NCBI RefSeq assembly: GCF_905200055.1
Contig: NZ_CAJKIS010000005.1
Span: forward strand, 1 to 64,000
Reading direction: 5' to 3'
Length of the DNA: 64,000 nucleotides
Source: an uncultured Fusobacterium sp.
Lineage (GTDB): Bacteria; Fusobacteriota; Fusobacteriia; Fusobacteriales; Fusobacteriaceae
Position numbers and translations under genes: made by a program. Below the pieces are notes generated by a model. It did no database searches and was not told the origin of the DNA. It saw nothing but the letters and a program-made list of their open reading frames with translations. Positions 9,416 through 18,121 of this stretch are shown here, piece by piece. Each line of letters opens with the position of its first letter. Position 1 is the first letter of the stretch.

Positions 9416-9675
9416 CCTAATATCAGCTAAATGTAATTTGGAGAAGAATATTAGAGAGAGTTACGAAATCTGACGCTAAAAATTCCGACGTGTTTGAACG
9501 AAGTGAGTTTCGGAATTTTAGTCAGATAAGTGCTACTCTCTCTTTATTCTTTGACATGGAATTTAGCTGATATTTAAAAGAAATAGAGATAACTAAACTT
9601 GACTAATAATCGCTAATGCAAAGACACTTTGTCAAAATCTAACGATATGCAAGAAAAAATGAACTTAGTTAGATA
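9416..9675. repeat. 260-bp dispersed intergenic repeat, copy 1
   Basis: This stretch matches 50618-50877 in inverted orientation over its full length with scattered mismatches. It holds terminal inverted repeats AATATCAGCTAAAT (9419-9432) and ATTTAGCTGATATT (9560-9573). The 150 bp between them folds back on itself: GAGAGAGT, ATCTGAC and AAAATTCCGA each have a complement in the other arm. The arrangement resembles a MITE or a structured RNA element. It has no coding potential. It also accounts for most of the gene-free stretch between the HIT and fruA genes. Confidence 0.85.
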
Positions 9676-9735
9676 TATTATAATTTTTTTAACTAAATAA
9701 TCTTTTTTAAAATTTAGTTAATTGAGTAGATACAA

Positions 9736-9777
9736 AAATAGCCTTCTATGATTAAATTTACCATAGAAAGCTATTTT
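9736..9777 (-). terminator. Terminator of the fru operon
   Basis: Long stem AAAATAGC-TTCTATG / CATAGAA-GCTATTTT just past the fruA stop codon, with a T-run on the minus strand. Confidence 0.85.
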
Positions 9778-9780
9778 AAA

Positions 9781-11649
9781 TTATTCTTGTACTGGTTTTT
9801 TAATAAATCCTAAGATTAAAGCTGTAACTACTGAACCTAAAACTATTGATAGCAGATACATCATTGGATGTGTAACTACTGGGAATACAAATATTCCTCC
9901 ATGTGGTGCTGGTAATTGTACTTTAAAGAACATTGTAAGCCCTCCAGCTAGCCCAGCTCCTATTATACTTGCTGGTATAACTCTTACAGGGTCTGCTGCT
10001 GCAAATGGAATTGCTCCCTCTGTAATAAATGAAAGCCCCATAATATAGCAAGTTTTTCCTGCATCTATCTCGTCTTTTGTAAATTTATTTTTAAAGAAAG
10101 TTGTTGCAAGTGCTATTCCTAAAGGTGGAACCATTCCTCCTGCCATTACAGCAGCGTGAGGTGCATAATCTCCAGCAGTTATCATCATAATTCCAAATGT
10201 AAATGCTGCTTTATTAATTGGCCCTCCCATATCAGTTGCCATCATAGCTGCAAGAACAATTCCAAGAAGAACTAAGTTTCCTGTTCCAAGAGATTTTAAA
10301 AACTCTGTTACTCCATTATTAAGAGCAGCAATAGGATCAACTATAAGTCCATACATTAATGCACCTGTTATAAAAATTCCAAATAATGGATATAGAAGAA
10401 CTGGTTTTAATCCCTCAAAACTTTGTGGAAGTTTGCTAAAAACTTTTTTCAATAGAACAACTGTATAACCACCAAGGAATCCTCCAATAAGTCCTCCTAA
10501 GAATCCTCCACCATTATTTAAAGAAATTAATCCTCCAACCATTGCAGGAGCAAATCCCGGTCTATCTGCAATGCTCATTCCTATAAAACCTGCCATAACA
10601 GGTACCATTAAGAAGAATGCATTTCCTCCTCCAATATCATTTAAAAGCTTAGCTATTGGACTATAATTAGGATCGCTAGGGTTAGAAGCAGTGATACCAA
10701 ACATAAATGAAAGTGCTATAAGTATTCCTCCACCAACAACAAATGGTAGCATATTTGATACCCCTGACATAAGATGTTTATAAAATCCTGTTTTTTCCTT
10801 TTTATTTGAAACTCCTGAAGACTTTCCATCAGCTTTATATATAGGTGCTGTTTGGTTAAGAGCATTTTTTATAAGTCCCTCAGGATTTTTTATTCCCTCT
10901 TTTACAGGAACTATTTCTACATTTTTACCATCAAATCTTGCCATCTCTACATTTTTATCAGCAGCAACTATGATTCCCTTTGCATTTTTTATCTCTTCAT
11001 CAGTAAGTTTATTTTTTACTCCTGTTGAACCATTAGTTTCTACTTTTATATTTATTCCTAACTCTTTTGCTTTCTTTATTAAAGCATCTGCTGCCATATA
11101 TGTATGAGCAATTCCAGTCGGACAAGCTGTTACTGCTAAAACTTCTGGAAATTCACTGTTCTTTATTTTAACTTCTTCTTTTTCCTCTTCTCCAACTTCA
11201 TTTTCTAATGAAAGTATATCTATTACCTCTTGTGGAGTTTTTACTTCTAATAATTTTTCTCTAATATCATCATCTAAAAGCATTGTTGTTAATTTTGAAA
11301 GTATCTCTATATGAGTATCTGAAGCATTAGCTGGAGCCGCTATCATAAAGAATAGTTTAGAAGGCTCTCCATCTAAAGATTCATAATCAACTCCATTTTT
11401 AGAAATTCCAAAAGCTATACTAGGAATTTTTACAGCTGCTGTTTTAGCATGAGGTATTGCAATTCCCTCTTCCAATCCTGTTGAACTTTGAGATTCTCTT
11501 TTTAAAATTTGTTTTTTATATTCCTCTTTATCATTTAGTTTTCCTGCTACATTAAGCATTTCAACTAGTTCATCAATTATTTCACTTTTTGTACTTCCTT
11601 TTAAATTTAAATTTATACAATTTTCAGAAAAAAGATTATTTTTTTTCAT
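9781..11649 (-). CDS. fruA: PTS fructose transporter, EIIABC fusion
   Basis: A 622-aa fructose-specific phosphotransferase permease that imports fructose and makes fructose 1-phosphate. Domain order: EIIA (1-145, phospho-His67 in GIAIPHAKT), EIIB (about 165-265, phospho-Cys175 in ACPTGIAHTYMAA), then EIIC (about 285-620) with many hydrophobic spans and the HPMMYL segment. The A-B-C order is typical of Firmicutes and Fusobacteria. It is the last gene of fruR-fruK-fruA, 11 bp after fruK. Expression is probably controlled by the adjacent DeoR-family FruR. Confidence 0.95.
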   Translation of the reverse strand: MKKNNLFSENCINLNLKGSTKSEIIDELVEMLNVAGKLNDKEEYKKQILKRESQSSTGLEEGIAIPHAKTAAVKIPSIAFGISKNGVDYESLDGEPSKLFFMIAAPANASDTHIEILSKLTTMLLDDDIREKLLEVKTPQEVIDILSLENEVGEEEKEEVKIKNSEFPEVLAVTACPTGIAHTYMAADALIKKAKELGINIKVETNGSTGVKNKLTDEEIKNAKGIIVAADKNVEMARFDGKNVEIVPVKEGIKNPEGLIKNALNQTAPIYKADGKSSGVSNKKEKTGFYKHLMSGVSNMLPFVVGGGILIALSFMFGITASNPSDPNYSPIAKLLNDIGGGNAFFLMVPVMAGFIGMSIADRPGFAPAMVGGLISLNNGGGFLGGLIGGFLGGYTVVLLKKVFSKLPQSFEGLKPVLLYPLFGIFITGALMYGLIVDPIAALNNGVTEFLKSLGTGNLVLLGIVLAAMMATDMGGPINKAAFTFGIMMITAGDYAPHAAVMAGGMVPPLGIALATTFFKNKFTKDEIDAGKTCYIMGLSFITEGAIPFAAADPVRVIPASIIGAGLAGGLTMFFKVQLPAPHGGIFVFPVVTHPMMYLLSIVLGSVVTALILGFIKKPVQE

Positions 11650-11660
11650 TTTTAATCCCC

Positions 11661-12575
11661 CTACCCTATTTTCTCTATTACAATCTCTTTTAATAAATTT
11701 TCCATTGTTTCAAATGATGTCAACCCTTCTGAAAATGCTGTGGCACTTCCTGATGCTATCCCAAATTTGTATGCTTCTTCTAACTCTTTTCCATCTATAA
11801 GCCCATATGTAACTCCTGCCACCATTGAATCCCCTGCACCAACAGAGCTTATTAATTTTCCTTTAGGAGCATTTCCCTTATATACTCCCTTTTCACTTAT
11901 CAGTATTGATCCTTCTTTACCCATTGAAATAATAACATTTTCGCTTCCCATAGCCCTTAACTTTTTCCCAGCTTCTACAATTTCTTCTATTTTTTCTAAT
12001 CTCTTTTGAAAAAATTCTGACAGTTCATCAATATTTGGCTTTGTTAAAAATACCCCTTTTTCTAATGCCTTTGTAAATGATTCTCCTCTTGTATCTAGTA
12101 TTACTTTTGTTCCTTTTGGTAACTTCCCTATTATCTCCCTATAGATTCCCTTGTCTATTGTATTTGGAACACTTCCTGATAATATTAAAATATCATCTTC
12201 TTTAATATTCTTTATCTCTTCTAACAATCTTACTATATTCTCTTGACTTATCTTAGGAGATTTTCCAGCTACTTCACTCTCTTTTTTTTCTGTTTTTAGT
12301 TTTAAATTTATTCTTGTATTCTCTTCTAGCTCTATAAATTTTTCACTTATATTACAATTTTTTAGATCATTTTTTATAAAACTACCTGTAAAACCACCAA
12401 TAAAACCAAGAGCTATACTATCTTTTCCAAAGTTTTTTAAAACCTTAGAAACATTTATTCCCTTTCCTCCTGCTAAAGTATATCCCTCTTCTGCTGTATT
12501 TAAACTTCCTTCAACAAACTCTTTCATTACAACATAATAATCAACAGCAGGATTTAAAGTTAATGTATAGATCAT
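11661..12575 (-). CDS. fruK: 1-phosphofructokinase
   Basis: A 304-aa PfkB-family kinase that converts fructose 1-phosphate plus ATP to fructose 1,6-bisphosphate. The first PfkB signature GGKGINVSKVLKNFG is near residue 38, and the catalytic-base/anion-hole motif GAGDSMVAG is near residue 247. Its stop lies 11 bp before fruA, and its start overlaps the fruR stop by 4 bp (ATGA type), so translation is probably coupled. Confidence 0.95.
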   Translation of the reverse strand: MIYTLTLNPAVDYYVVMKEFVEGSLNTAEEGYTLAGGKGINVSKVLKNFGKDSIALGFIGGFTGSFIKNDLKNCNISEKFIELEENTRINLKLKTEKKESEVAGKSPKISQENIVRLLEEIKNIKEDDILILSGSVPNTIDKGIYREIIGKLPKGTKVILDTRGESFTKALEKGVFLTKPNIDELSEFFQKRLEKIEEIVEAGKKLRAMGSENVIISMGKEGSILISEKGVYKGNAPKGKLISSVGAGDSMVAGVTYGLIDGKELEEAYKFGIASGSATAFSEGLTSFETMENLLKEIVIEKIG

Positions 12576-13309
12576 CTTTTCTCCTCCTTTCCATTAATAA
12601 TCTTTTCTAATTCTTTTGGAATATTTCCATCTGTTATCAATATTCCATCTTCTAATGATGCAAAGTTCATAAAACTATTTTCCTTAAACTTTGAACTATC
12701 ACAAAGAAAATAAACTTTTTTACTTCTTTTAATTGCTTCACTTTTTACTATTACCTCTTCAGGATCTGGAGTTGAATATCCATCAGCTGTTATTCCATTA
12801 GCACCTATAAAAGCTATATCAAAATTATAATTTTTTAAAGAGATTACTGCTGTTGCTCCAACTGTTGCCCCTGTTTTTAACTTTACCTTTCCACCTATTA
12901 TATAAGCTTCCACTCCTGCTTTTGTTAACTCTTCTATGTGGGTAAAACCATTTGTTACCACTTTTATATCCTCTTTTTCTTTCAGATATTTTATTACACT
13001 CTCTGTTGTACTTCCAGCATCTAAATAGATAATATCTCCATTTTTTATCAATGCAGCAGCTTTTTTTCCTATAATATCTTTTTCTTCAGAGTATACCATC
13101 TTTTTATAAACAATATCCTCTTCCTTATTCTCCACTAATACTGCTCCACCATGTACTCTTTTTATTTTTCCTTTTTCCTCTAAAAAGTTCAGATCTCTTC
13201 TAACTGTTGCTTCTGAGACTTTTAGTTCTTCTATCAATTCATTTAACTTTATGTTTTTTTTATTTTTTATAAGTTCTAATATAGTATTGTATCTTTGGAT
13301 ATTTAACAT
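12572..13309 (-). CDS. fruR: DeoR-family transcriptional repressor of the fructose operon
   Basis: A 245-aa DeoR-type regulator. The N-terminal winged HTH (residues 1-57) contains the signature VSEATVRRDLNFLEEKGKIKRVHGGAV. The C-terminal sugar-phosphate sensor domain has DAGSTTE and GGKVKLKTGATVG. The family normally senses a phosphorylated sugar, here presumably fructose 1-phosphate. First gene of the operon, with three direct repeats upstream that are likely its own operators. Confidence 0.93.
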   Translation of the reverse strand: MLNIQRYNTILELIKNKKNIKLNELIEELKVSEATVRRDLNFLEEKGKIKRVHGGAVLVENKEEDIVYKKMVYSEEKDIIGKKAAALIKNGDIIYLDAGSTTESVIKYLKEKEDIKVVTNGFTHIEELTKAGVEAYIIGGKVKLKTGATVGATAVISLKNYNFDIAFIGANGITADGYSTPDPEEVIVKSEAIKRSKKVYFLCDSSKFKENSFMNFASLEDGILITDGNIPKELEKIINGKEEKR

Positions 13310-13337
13310 TTTTTCTACCCCCTCTCCTATTAATTGT

Positions 13338-13400
13338 ATAATATCACTTTTCTTTCAAAAAATCAATCATTTTCTTTCAAAAACTTTAATTTTCTTGCAA
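13338..13400 (-). promoter_or_regulatory. fru promoter with three FruR operator-like repeats
   Basis: On the minus strand, -35 TTGATT (13361-13366) and -10 TATTAT (13338-13343) are 17 bp apart. Three direct copies of TTGAAAGAAAA (the third is TTGCAAGAAAA) lie at 13348-13358, 13370-13380 and 13390-13400. They are spaced 22 and 20 bp, about two helical turns. The first copy is inside the spacer, as expected for repression. Confidence 0.75.
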
Positions 13401-13475
13401 GTAATTTTTTAATTATTTTCAAATAATATCTATTTTTTTATCTTTAATTTCTTTTTTCCTTGTAAAAAATATCAA

Positions 13476-13507
13476 AAAATAAAAAGGAATCGACCTAAGC
13501 CAATTCC
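13476..13507 (-). terminator. Probable terminator after cca
   Basis: Short GGAAT/ATTCC stem with a loop of about 12 bases, followed on the minus strand by TTTTTATTTTTTG. The stem is modest, so this is tentative. Confidence 0.5.
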
Positions 13508-13513
13508 ATTTTA

Positions 13514-14851
13514 TTAATCTTTTTTATCAATTATCTCTTTTGCTAGTTTAATTAATATCTCTTTTTTATTTAATTCAGAATCTTCTAAAACTCTTTCAAA
13601 TATAAGTTTTAATACTACTCCAACTTCCCTTCCTTGAGATACTCCAAGTTCGATAATATCTTTCCCACTAATTTTTAGATCTTTTACACTCACAGCTTCA
13701 TCTTTTTCTATAATCTCATTATATAATCTTTTTAATTCATTCAATGATCTAAAATCATGTGGTGGAGTATGAGCGATTCGATCAAATTCCATCAACTTAA
13801 ATAATTTTAAAACTTGATCTTTTCCCATCTCATTAATAAGCTTTTTTACATATTTTCTTCCACAATTTTTAAAAGTATTTAGATGATAGAGAACAAGATT
13901 TCTTATATTATCACTTATCTTTGTAGAATATTTCATCCTTTTTAAAATACTCTCTGCTATCTTAGCACTTTCAATCTCGTGGTTATAAAAATGCCCTTTT
14001 CCTTCAATGTCTAATGTAAATGTTTGTGGTTTTCCAATATCGTGTAAAAGAGCTGCCATTCTTAATTCTAAATCTTGATTACATAGAGAAACAACTTTTT
14101 TTATATGCTCGTCTACTGTTAAATAGTGATGATGATTTTTCTGATCAAATCCTATTGTTGCACTCCACTCTGGAATAATATATTCTAATACCCCACTTTT
14201 TTCTAAAATTTCCAAAGCCTTGTCTATGTCTTTAGAAAGGATTATCTTATTAAACTCATCTCTTATTCTCTCCATTGAAATTTTATCCAAAAGATATAGA
14301 TAATCTTTCAATTTTTCTATTTTAAAAGCACTCTCTAAATTTTTAGTAGCTAAAAATCTAATAAATCTCATTATTCTTAATGGATCCTCTTTAATTCTTT
14401 CAATAGGATCTCCTACAAATCTAAGAGTTTTATTTTTTAAATCTTCCTCTGCTCCCTCAACATATTTGAAATTTTTTCCATCATAGGCTATTGCATTAAT
14501 AGTGAAATCTCTTCTTTTCAAATCTTCCATTATATTATTAGTAAACTCTATCTCTTGCTTTTTTCTATCCTCTGGAACGCCAATATCTTTTCTATATTTT
14601 GCTATCTCATAAGCTTTTCCATTGTAAATTATTTGAATAATTCCAAAATGTTTTCCTATCTCTTTAGGTGAATAATCTTTAAATATCTCTAAAAGTTTAC
14701 TGTACTCTAAATTGGTAACAAAATCACAATCACTTGGCTCAATTCCTAAAAGTGAATCTCTTACATATCCACCAACTATATATCCCTCTCCATATTTTTG
14801 AAGTATCTCTAATATCTCTTTTTCATCTTTAGATAGATTTATCTTTTCCAT
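13514..14851 (-). CDS. cca: CCA tRNA nucleotidyltransferase with HD domain
   Basis: A 445-aa class II tRNA nucleotidyltransferase that adds or repairs the 3' CCA end of tRNAs. The catalytic head has GGYVRDSLLG and DCDFVT (residues about 21-44), followed by RRDFTINAIAYDG and the neck segment DPLRIMRFIRF. An HD domain (HHHYLTVDEHI and LLHDIGKP, about residues 235-275) adds a phosphohydrolase-like module. Last gene of a unit that also contains the NapH-like and ferredoxin genes. Confidence 0.93.
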   Translation of the reverse strand: MEKINLSKDEKEILEILQKYGEGYIVGGYVRDSLLGIEPSDCDFVTNLEYSKLLEIFKDYSPKEIGKHFGIIQIIYNGKAYEIAKYRKDIGVPEDRKKQEIEFTNNIMEDLKRRDFTINAIAYDGKNFKYVEGAEEDLKNKTLRFVGDPIERIKEDPLRIMRFIRFLATKNLESAFKIEKLKDYLYLLDKISMERIRDEFNKIILSKDIDKALEILEKSGVLEYIIPEWSATIGFDQKNHHHYLTVDEHIKKVVSLCNQDLELRMAALLHDIGKPQTFTLDIEGKGHFYNHEIESAKIAESILKRMKYSTKISDNIRNLVLYHLNTFKNCGRKYVKKLINEMGKDQVLKLFKLMEFDRIAHTPPHDFRSLNELKRLYNEIIEKDEAVSVKDLKISGKDIIELGVSQGREVGVVLKLIFERVLEDSELNKKEILIKLAKEIIDKKD

Positions 14852-14873
14852 ATTTTTATCCTCAATTAAAATT

Positions 14874-15458
14874 TTAATTTTTATCTCTATGTTTTATCTT
14901 ACATATTCCTTGAGTTATTGTTCCCATAGGACAATATACGCACCAAGTTCTTGGTCTAAAGACAAGCATAGTTATAAATCCTATAATACTTGATGTCAGC
15001 ATAATACTATACATTCCAAAAGCAAACTGAGCTATCCACGGGGAAAGATTTGTATTTTTATAAGCAAATCCCCATGGAATTTTAAAGTTCCATAAAATTG
15101 TCACTATCTCTTTTAACTCCTTCTCTCCCAAAAATACTTTAAAAGTTGTAATAAGCATTAAAACAAACATTGTCATAAAAAACATAAGAAATCCATATCT
15201 AAACCAAGTTGATGATAAAAATAGAGGTGGTTTTCTATTTTTAGAAAGTTTCAGATCCTTTCCAAGAAGATTAAATAACTGCCCTTTTCCACAGAAATGG
15301 TTACAGAACAGTTTATCCCCTCCAAATAGAGCAATAATAAGAGGGACAGCAAACTCAATAACCCCTAACCAAGCAAAAAAGATATTATAAACTCCTAGTA
15401 TAAGATATAAAATAGAATAAACCCATAAATAATCATACCAATGTTTTTTTCTAATCAT
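14874..15458 (-). CDS. NapH/RnfC-like membrane 4Fe-4S protein
   Basis: A 194-aa integral membrane protein with about four hydrophobic spans and two Cys clusters, CNHFCGKGQ (about residue 52) and CVYCPMG (about 177). This is the arrangement of NapH/CcoG-like 4Fe-4S membrane proteins, but shorter. It overlaps the upstream ferredoxin gene by 8 bp, so the two are translationally coupled and probably form an electron-transfer pair at the membrane. The partner enzyme is not in this window. Confidence 0.75.
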   Translation of the reverse strand: MIRKKHWYDYLWVYSILYLILGVYNIFFAWLGVIEFAVPLIIALFGGDKLFCNHFCGKGQLFNLLGKDLKLSKNRKPPLFLSSTWFRYGFLMFFMTMFVLMLITTFKVFLGEKELKEIVTILWNFKIPWGFAYKNTNLSPWIAQFAFGMYSIMLTSSIIGFITMLVFRPRTWCVYCPMGTITQGICKIKHRDKN

Positions 15459-15654
15459 TTTTTATCCTTTCAACTCTCTCAATTATTCCAGCAGGGCAAA
15501 TATTTGCACATAATCCACAACCAACACACAAATTTATATCTACAACAGATTTTATACCATTTTTTACTTTTATTGCCTCTCTTGGACATACATTTTCACA
15601 TGCTCCACAGGCAACACAATTTTTTCCAACTTTAACTATAAATTTACTTAACAT
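15451..15654 (-). CDS. 2[4Fe-4S] ferredoxin
   Basis: A 67-aa small ferredoxin with two CxxCxxCxxxCP clusters: CVACGACENVCP and CVGCGLCANICP. It is longer by a short N-terminal strand than the minimal clostridial type. First gene of the ferredoxin/NapH-like/cca unit. It probably donates electrons to the membrane protein encoded next to it. Confidence 0.93.
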   Translation of the reverse strand: MLSKFIVKVGKNCVACGACENVCPREAIKVKNGIKSVVDINLCVGCGLCANICPAGIIERVERIKND

Positions 15655-15676
15655 ATTTCTCCTAAATTTTTTTTAA

Positions 15677-16582
15677 TTAATTTATCTCATCAAAAAAATC
15701 ACTATCTATCTTTTTTATTTCATATATATTTTCAACAGATACTCCAATATTATATTCTATCATTAATTTTGCTAACTCCATACCATCTATCAAAACAATT
15801 TTTGCAGTATGTTGTTTTTGAGAATACTCTATAGCTCCATCAGAAAATTTTGCAGTTGTTATAAATAAACCTTTACTTGCTCCTTGCCCTGCTAATGCTC
15901 CTACAAATTTTTGTATCTCTGGTCTACTCACTGTAGAATCTTTATCCCATTTTTTTGCTTGAATATATATTGAATCAAAACCTAGTTTATCTTGATTGAT
16001 TATTCCATCAATTCCCTCATCATTAGTTCTCTTAGTTACTTTTCCAGAATTTTTAAAAGTTCCGTAACCTATTTTTTGTAATAATTTAACAACTAAATTT
16101 TCGAAAAAATATGGTGTTTGTCTTATTACCTCTTCTAAAATCTCCTCTTGTAAAATTCTATTTATCTCATTAAAAGATTTCTCAAATATATCTTGTAGAG
16201 TTTCCTCTTCAACTATTTCAATTTTTTCATTTTCTTGAATTTTCTTAGGATTTATAAATTCATTAAATTCAGGATATTTTTTAAGAGTTTCGTTATCAAT
16301 TTTTTCTGGATTTGTTGCTAAAAGATCTAATCCTCTTTGAGTTATTTTAATTACTCCCCTTTTAGTAGCTTCTAATAATTTAGCCTTTTTTAAATAAACA
16401 ACAGTCCAATTTAAAGTAGTATTATATACGTTCCCTCCACTTTCTAAAGTTTTTTTCCTCTCTCCAATAGATATATTTAATTTATTAGCTACTATTTCTC
16501 TATACTCTTTTGTTGTATATTCTTTTTGATTTTTTATTGTTTCAAGTACTTCTTTATACATTTCATTATACTTAGGTATCAT
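15677..16582 (-). CDS. Mrr-like restriction endonuclease
   Basis: A 301-aa protein with the two-part Mrr layout. A winged-helix Mrr_N domain (1-95) is followed by a PD-(D/E)xK nuclease domain (about 150-290) with DEGIDGII (Asp192 region) and YIQAKKW (Gln208-Ala-Lys210). Mrr-type enzymes cut modified foreign DNA (type IV restriction) and need no partner methylase; none is seen next to it. It could act in phage defence; the modification it recognises is unknown. Confidence 0.88.
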   Translation of the reverse strand: MIPKYNEMYKEVLETIKNQKEYTTKEYREIVANKLNISIGERKKTLESGGNVYNTTLNWTVVYLKKAKLLEATKRGVIKITQRGLDLLATNPEKIDNETLKKYPEFNEFINPKKIQENEKIEIVEEETLQDIFEKSFNEINRILQEEILEEVIRQTPYFFENLVVKLLQKIGYGTFKNSGKVTKRTNDEGIDGIINQDKLGFDSIYIQAKKWDKDSTVSRPEIQKFVGALAGQGASKGLFITTAKFSDGAIEYSQKQHTAKIVLIDGMELAKLMIEYNIGVSVENIYEIKKIDSDFFDEIN

Positions 16583-16658
16583 TTTTTTCTCCCTATATAA
16601 TACTTTTATTTTCTACATAATATTATTTTTATCTTATCTCCCATTAAGATAAATATTT

Positions 16659-17393
16659 TTATGCCTCTATATCACAATACTTTATAAAAGTTTCAAATAT
16701 TTTTTTCATATCCTGGTTTCCTCTAGCAGTCATCATTTCAGGATGCCATTGAATACCATAAAGAAATTTATGATCTTTCTTCTGAAAAGCCTCTACTATT
16801 CCATCATTTGCTTTGGCTATAACTGTTAGCCCTTCCCCTAATCTATCAACACTTTGATGATGAAAAGAGTTAGTTGCCACTTTATCTCCATAAAGTTTAG
16901 CTAACATATTATCCTTTTCCACTATATTTACAATATGTGTTGCTAATTCCGGATATAACTCTTGTCCATGTTTTAAATAATCTTTTCCATAATATCTCAT
17001 ATCTTGAAACAATGTCCCATTAAAATATATATTTATAAGCTGATGTCCCCTACAAATTCCAAGAATAGGTTTTCCTGTTTTCAAAAACTCTTCCAATATT
17101 ATCATTTCACACTCATCTCTTTCTGGTGAAATTATTCCTATCCCCTCTTTAAAATCTTGTCCATATAAAAATGGATTTATGTCAGCACCTCCTGACAAAA
17201 TAAGTCCATCTATTAACTCTAATTGTGCTTTTATTATCTCTCTATCTTTTGTAACTGGAATAACTAGAGGAATCCCTCCACTTACTACAACTGATTTAGT
17301 ATAATCTATACTTACAGTGGTTCTATGATAATTTCTTAATCCCTCTTCCTTTTCATATGCCGATGTGATTCCTATTATAGGTTTTTTTATCAT
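16659..17393 (-). CDS. Gamma-glutamyl-gamma-aminobutyrate hydrolase family (peptidase C26)
   Basis: A 244-aa class I glutamine-amidotransferase-like hydrolase of the PuuD/C26 family. The nucleophile is Cys in GICRGHQLINIYFNG, and the His-Glu pair is in QWHPEMM. PuuD proteins release GABA from gamma-glutamyl-GABA during putrescine use. The rest of that pathway is not beside it, so the substrate could be another gamma-glutamyl compound. Apparently a single-gene unit. Confidence 0.88.
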   Translation of the reverse strand: MIKKPIIGITSAYEKEEGLRNYHRTTVSIDYTKSVVVSGGIPLVIPVTKDREIIKAQLELIDGLILSGGADINPFLYGQDFKEGIGIISPERDECEMIILEEFLKTGKPILGICRGHQLINIYFNGTLFQDMRYYGKDYLKHGQELYPELATHIVNIVEKDNMLAKLYGDKVATNSFHHQSVDRLGEGLTVIAKANDGIVEAFQKKDHKFLYGIQWHPEMMTARGNQDMKKIFETFIKYCDIEA

Positions 17394-17497
17394 AAAAATC
17401 CCCCCTATTTTAATGTCTATATAGTATATTTATATTTAATTTTACTACTTTTTTTATACCTAAATCAACTATTATTTTGTTATCAAAAATTAAAAAA

Positions 17498-17533
17498 GAA
17501 GTTGAAATTTAATTTTTATTAAATCTCAACTTC
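17498..17533 (-). terminator. Terminator of the OmpA-lipoprotein/L,D-transpeptidase unit
   Basis: GAAGTTGA stem paired with TCAACTTC, extended by ATTTAAT/ATTAAAT, followed by a T-run on the minus strand. Confidence 0.88.
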
Positions 17534-17542
17534 TTACTTTTA

Positions 17543-18100
17543 TTATAGACTATCTCTTGAAATTATAAATTCTACTCTTCTATTTTTAGCTCTTCCTGCT
17601 GCTGTTGCATTATTAGCTATAGGATTTTGTTTTCCATATCCTTCAATAGAGATATTTGAACTTTTAACTCCTCTATCCACAAGATAATTTCTTATAGATT
17701 TTGCTCTTTTTACTGATAGTTCTAAGTTATACCCTTCACTTCCAATAAAATCAGTATATCCATCTATTTTTATTCTTATATCTGGGTTTTCCTCCAATGC
17801 TTTTGCCAAAGTATTTAAACTTCCTTTAACTTTATTTTTAACTTCATATTTATTGAAATCAAAAAGTACTAATTCAGGCATTGAAAGCACAAGGTTATTT
17901 CCCTCTTTTCTAATAGTTACTCCCTCTTCATTAAATACTATAAGCTCTTCTAAAGTCTTTTTAGAAACATCAATATCTTCCATTACAAATTGATTTTCAG
18001 TTTCTGTTATTACCATCTCTTTCATTGGTTTTTCTGCTGATGTACATCCTGTTAATGCAATGATGGCTGCTGCTGATAATAAAATTAAGCTCTTTTTCAT
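17543..18100 (-). CDS. OmpA-family peptidoglycan-binding lipoprotein
   Basis: A 185-aa protein with a lipoprotein signal (LTGC, Cys19) and a C-terminal OmpA-like domain (about residues 75-183). The domain shows the peptidoglycan-binding core IKIDGYTDFIGSEGYNLELS and RAKSIRNYL, and ends with NRRVEF. The layout matches Pal/YiaD-type lipoproteins that tie the outer membrane to the wall. It follows the L,D-transpeptidase-like gene by 21 bp, a sensible envelope operon. Confidence 0.92.
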   Translation of the reverse strand: MKKSLILLSAAAIIALTGCTSAEKPMKEMVITETENQFVMEDIDVSKKTLEELIVFNEEGVTIRKEGNNLVLSMPELVLFDFNKYEVKNKVKGSLNTLAKALEENPDIRIKIDGYTDFIGSEGYNLELSVKRAKSIRNYLVDRGVKSSNISIEGYGKQNPIANNATAAGRAKNRRVEFIISRDSL

Positions 18101-18121
18101 TTTTCCTCCTCTAATAATAAA

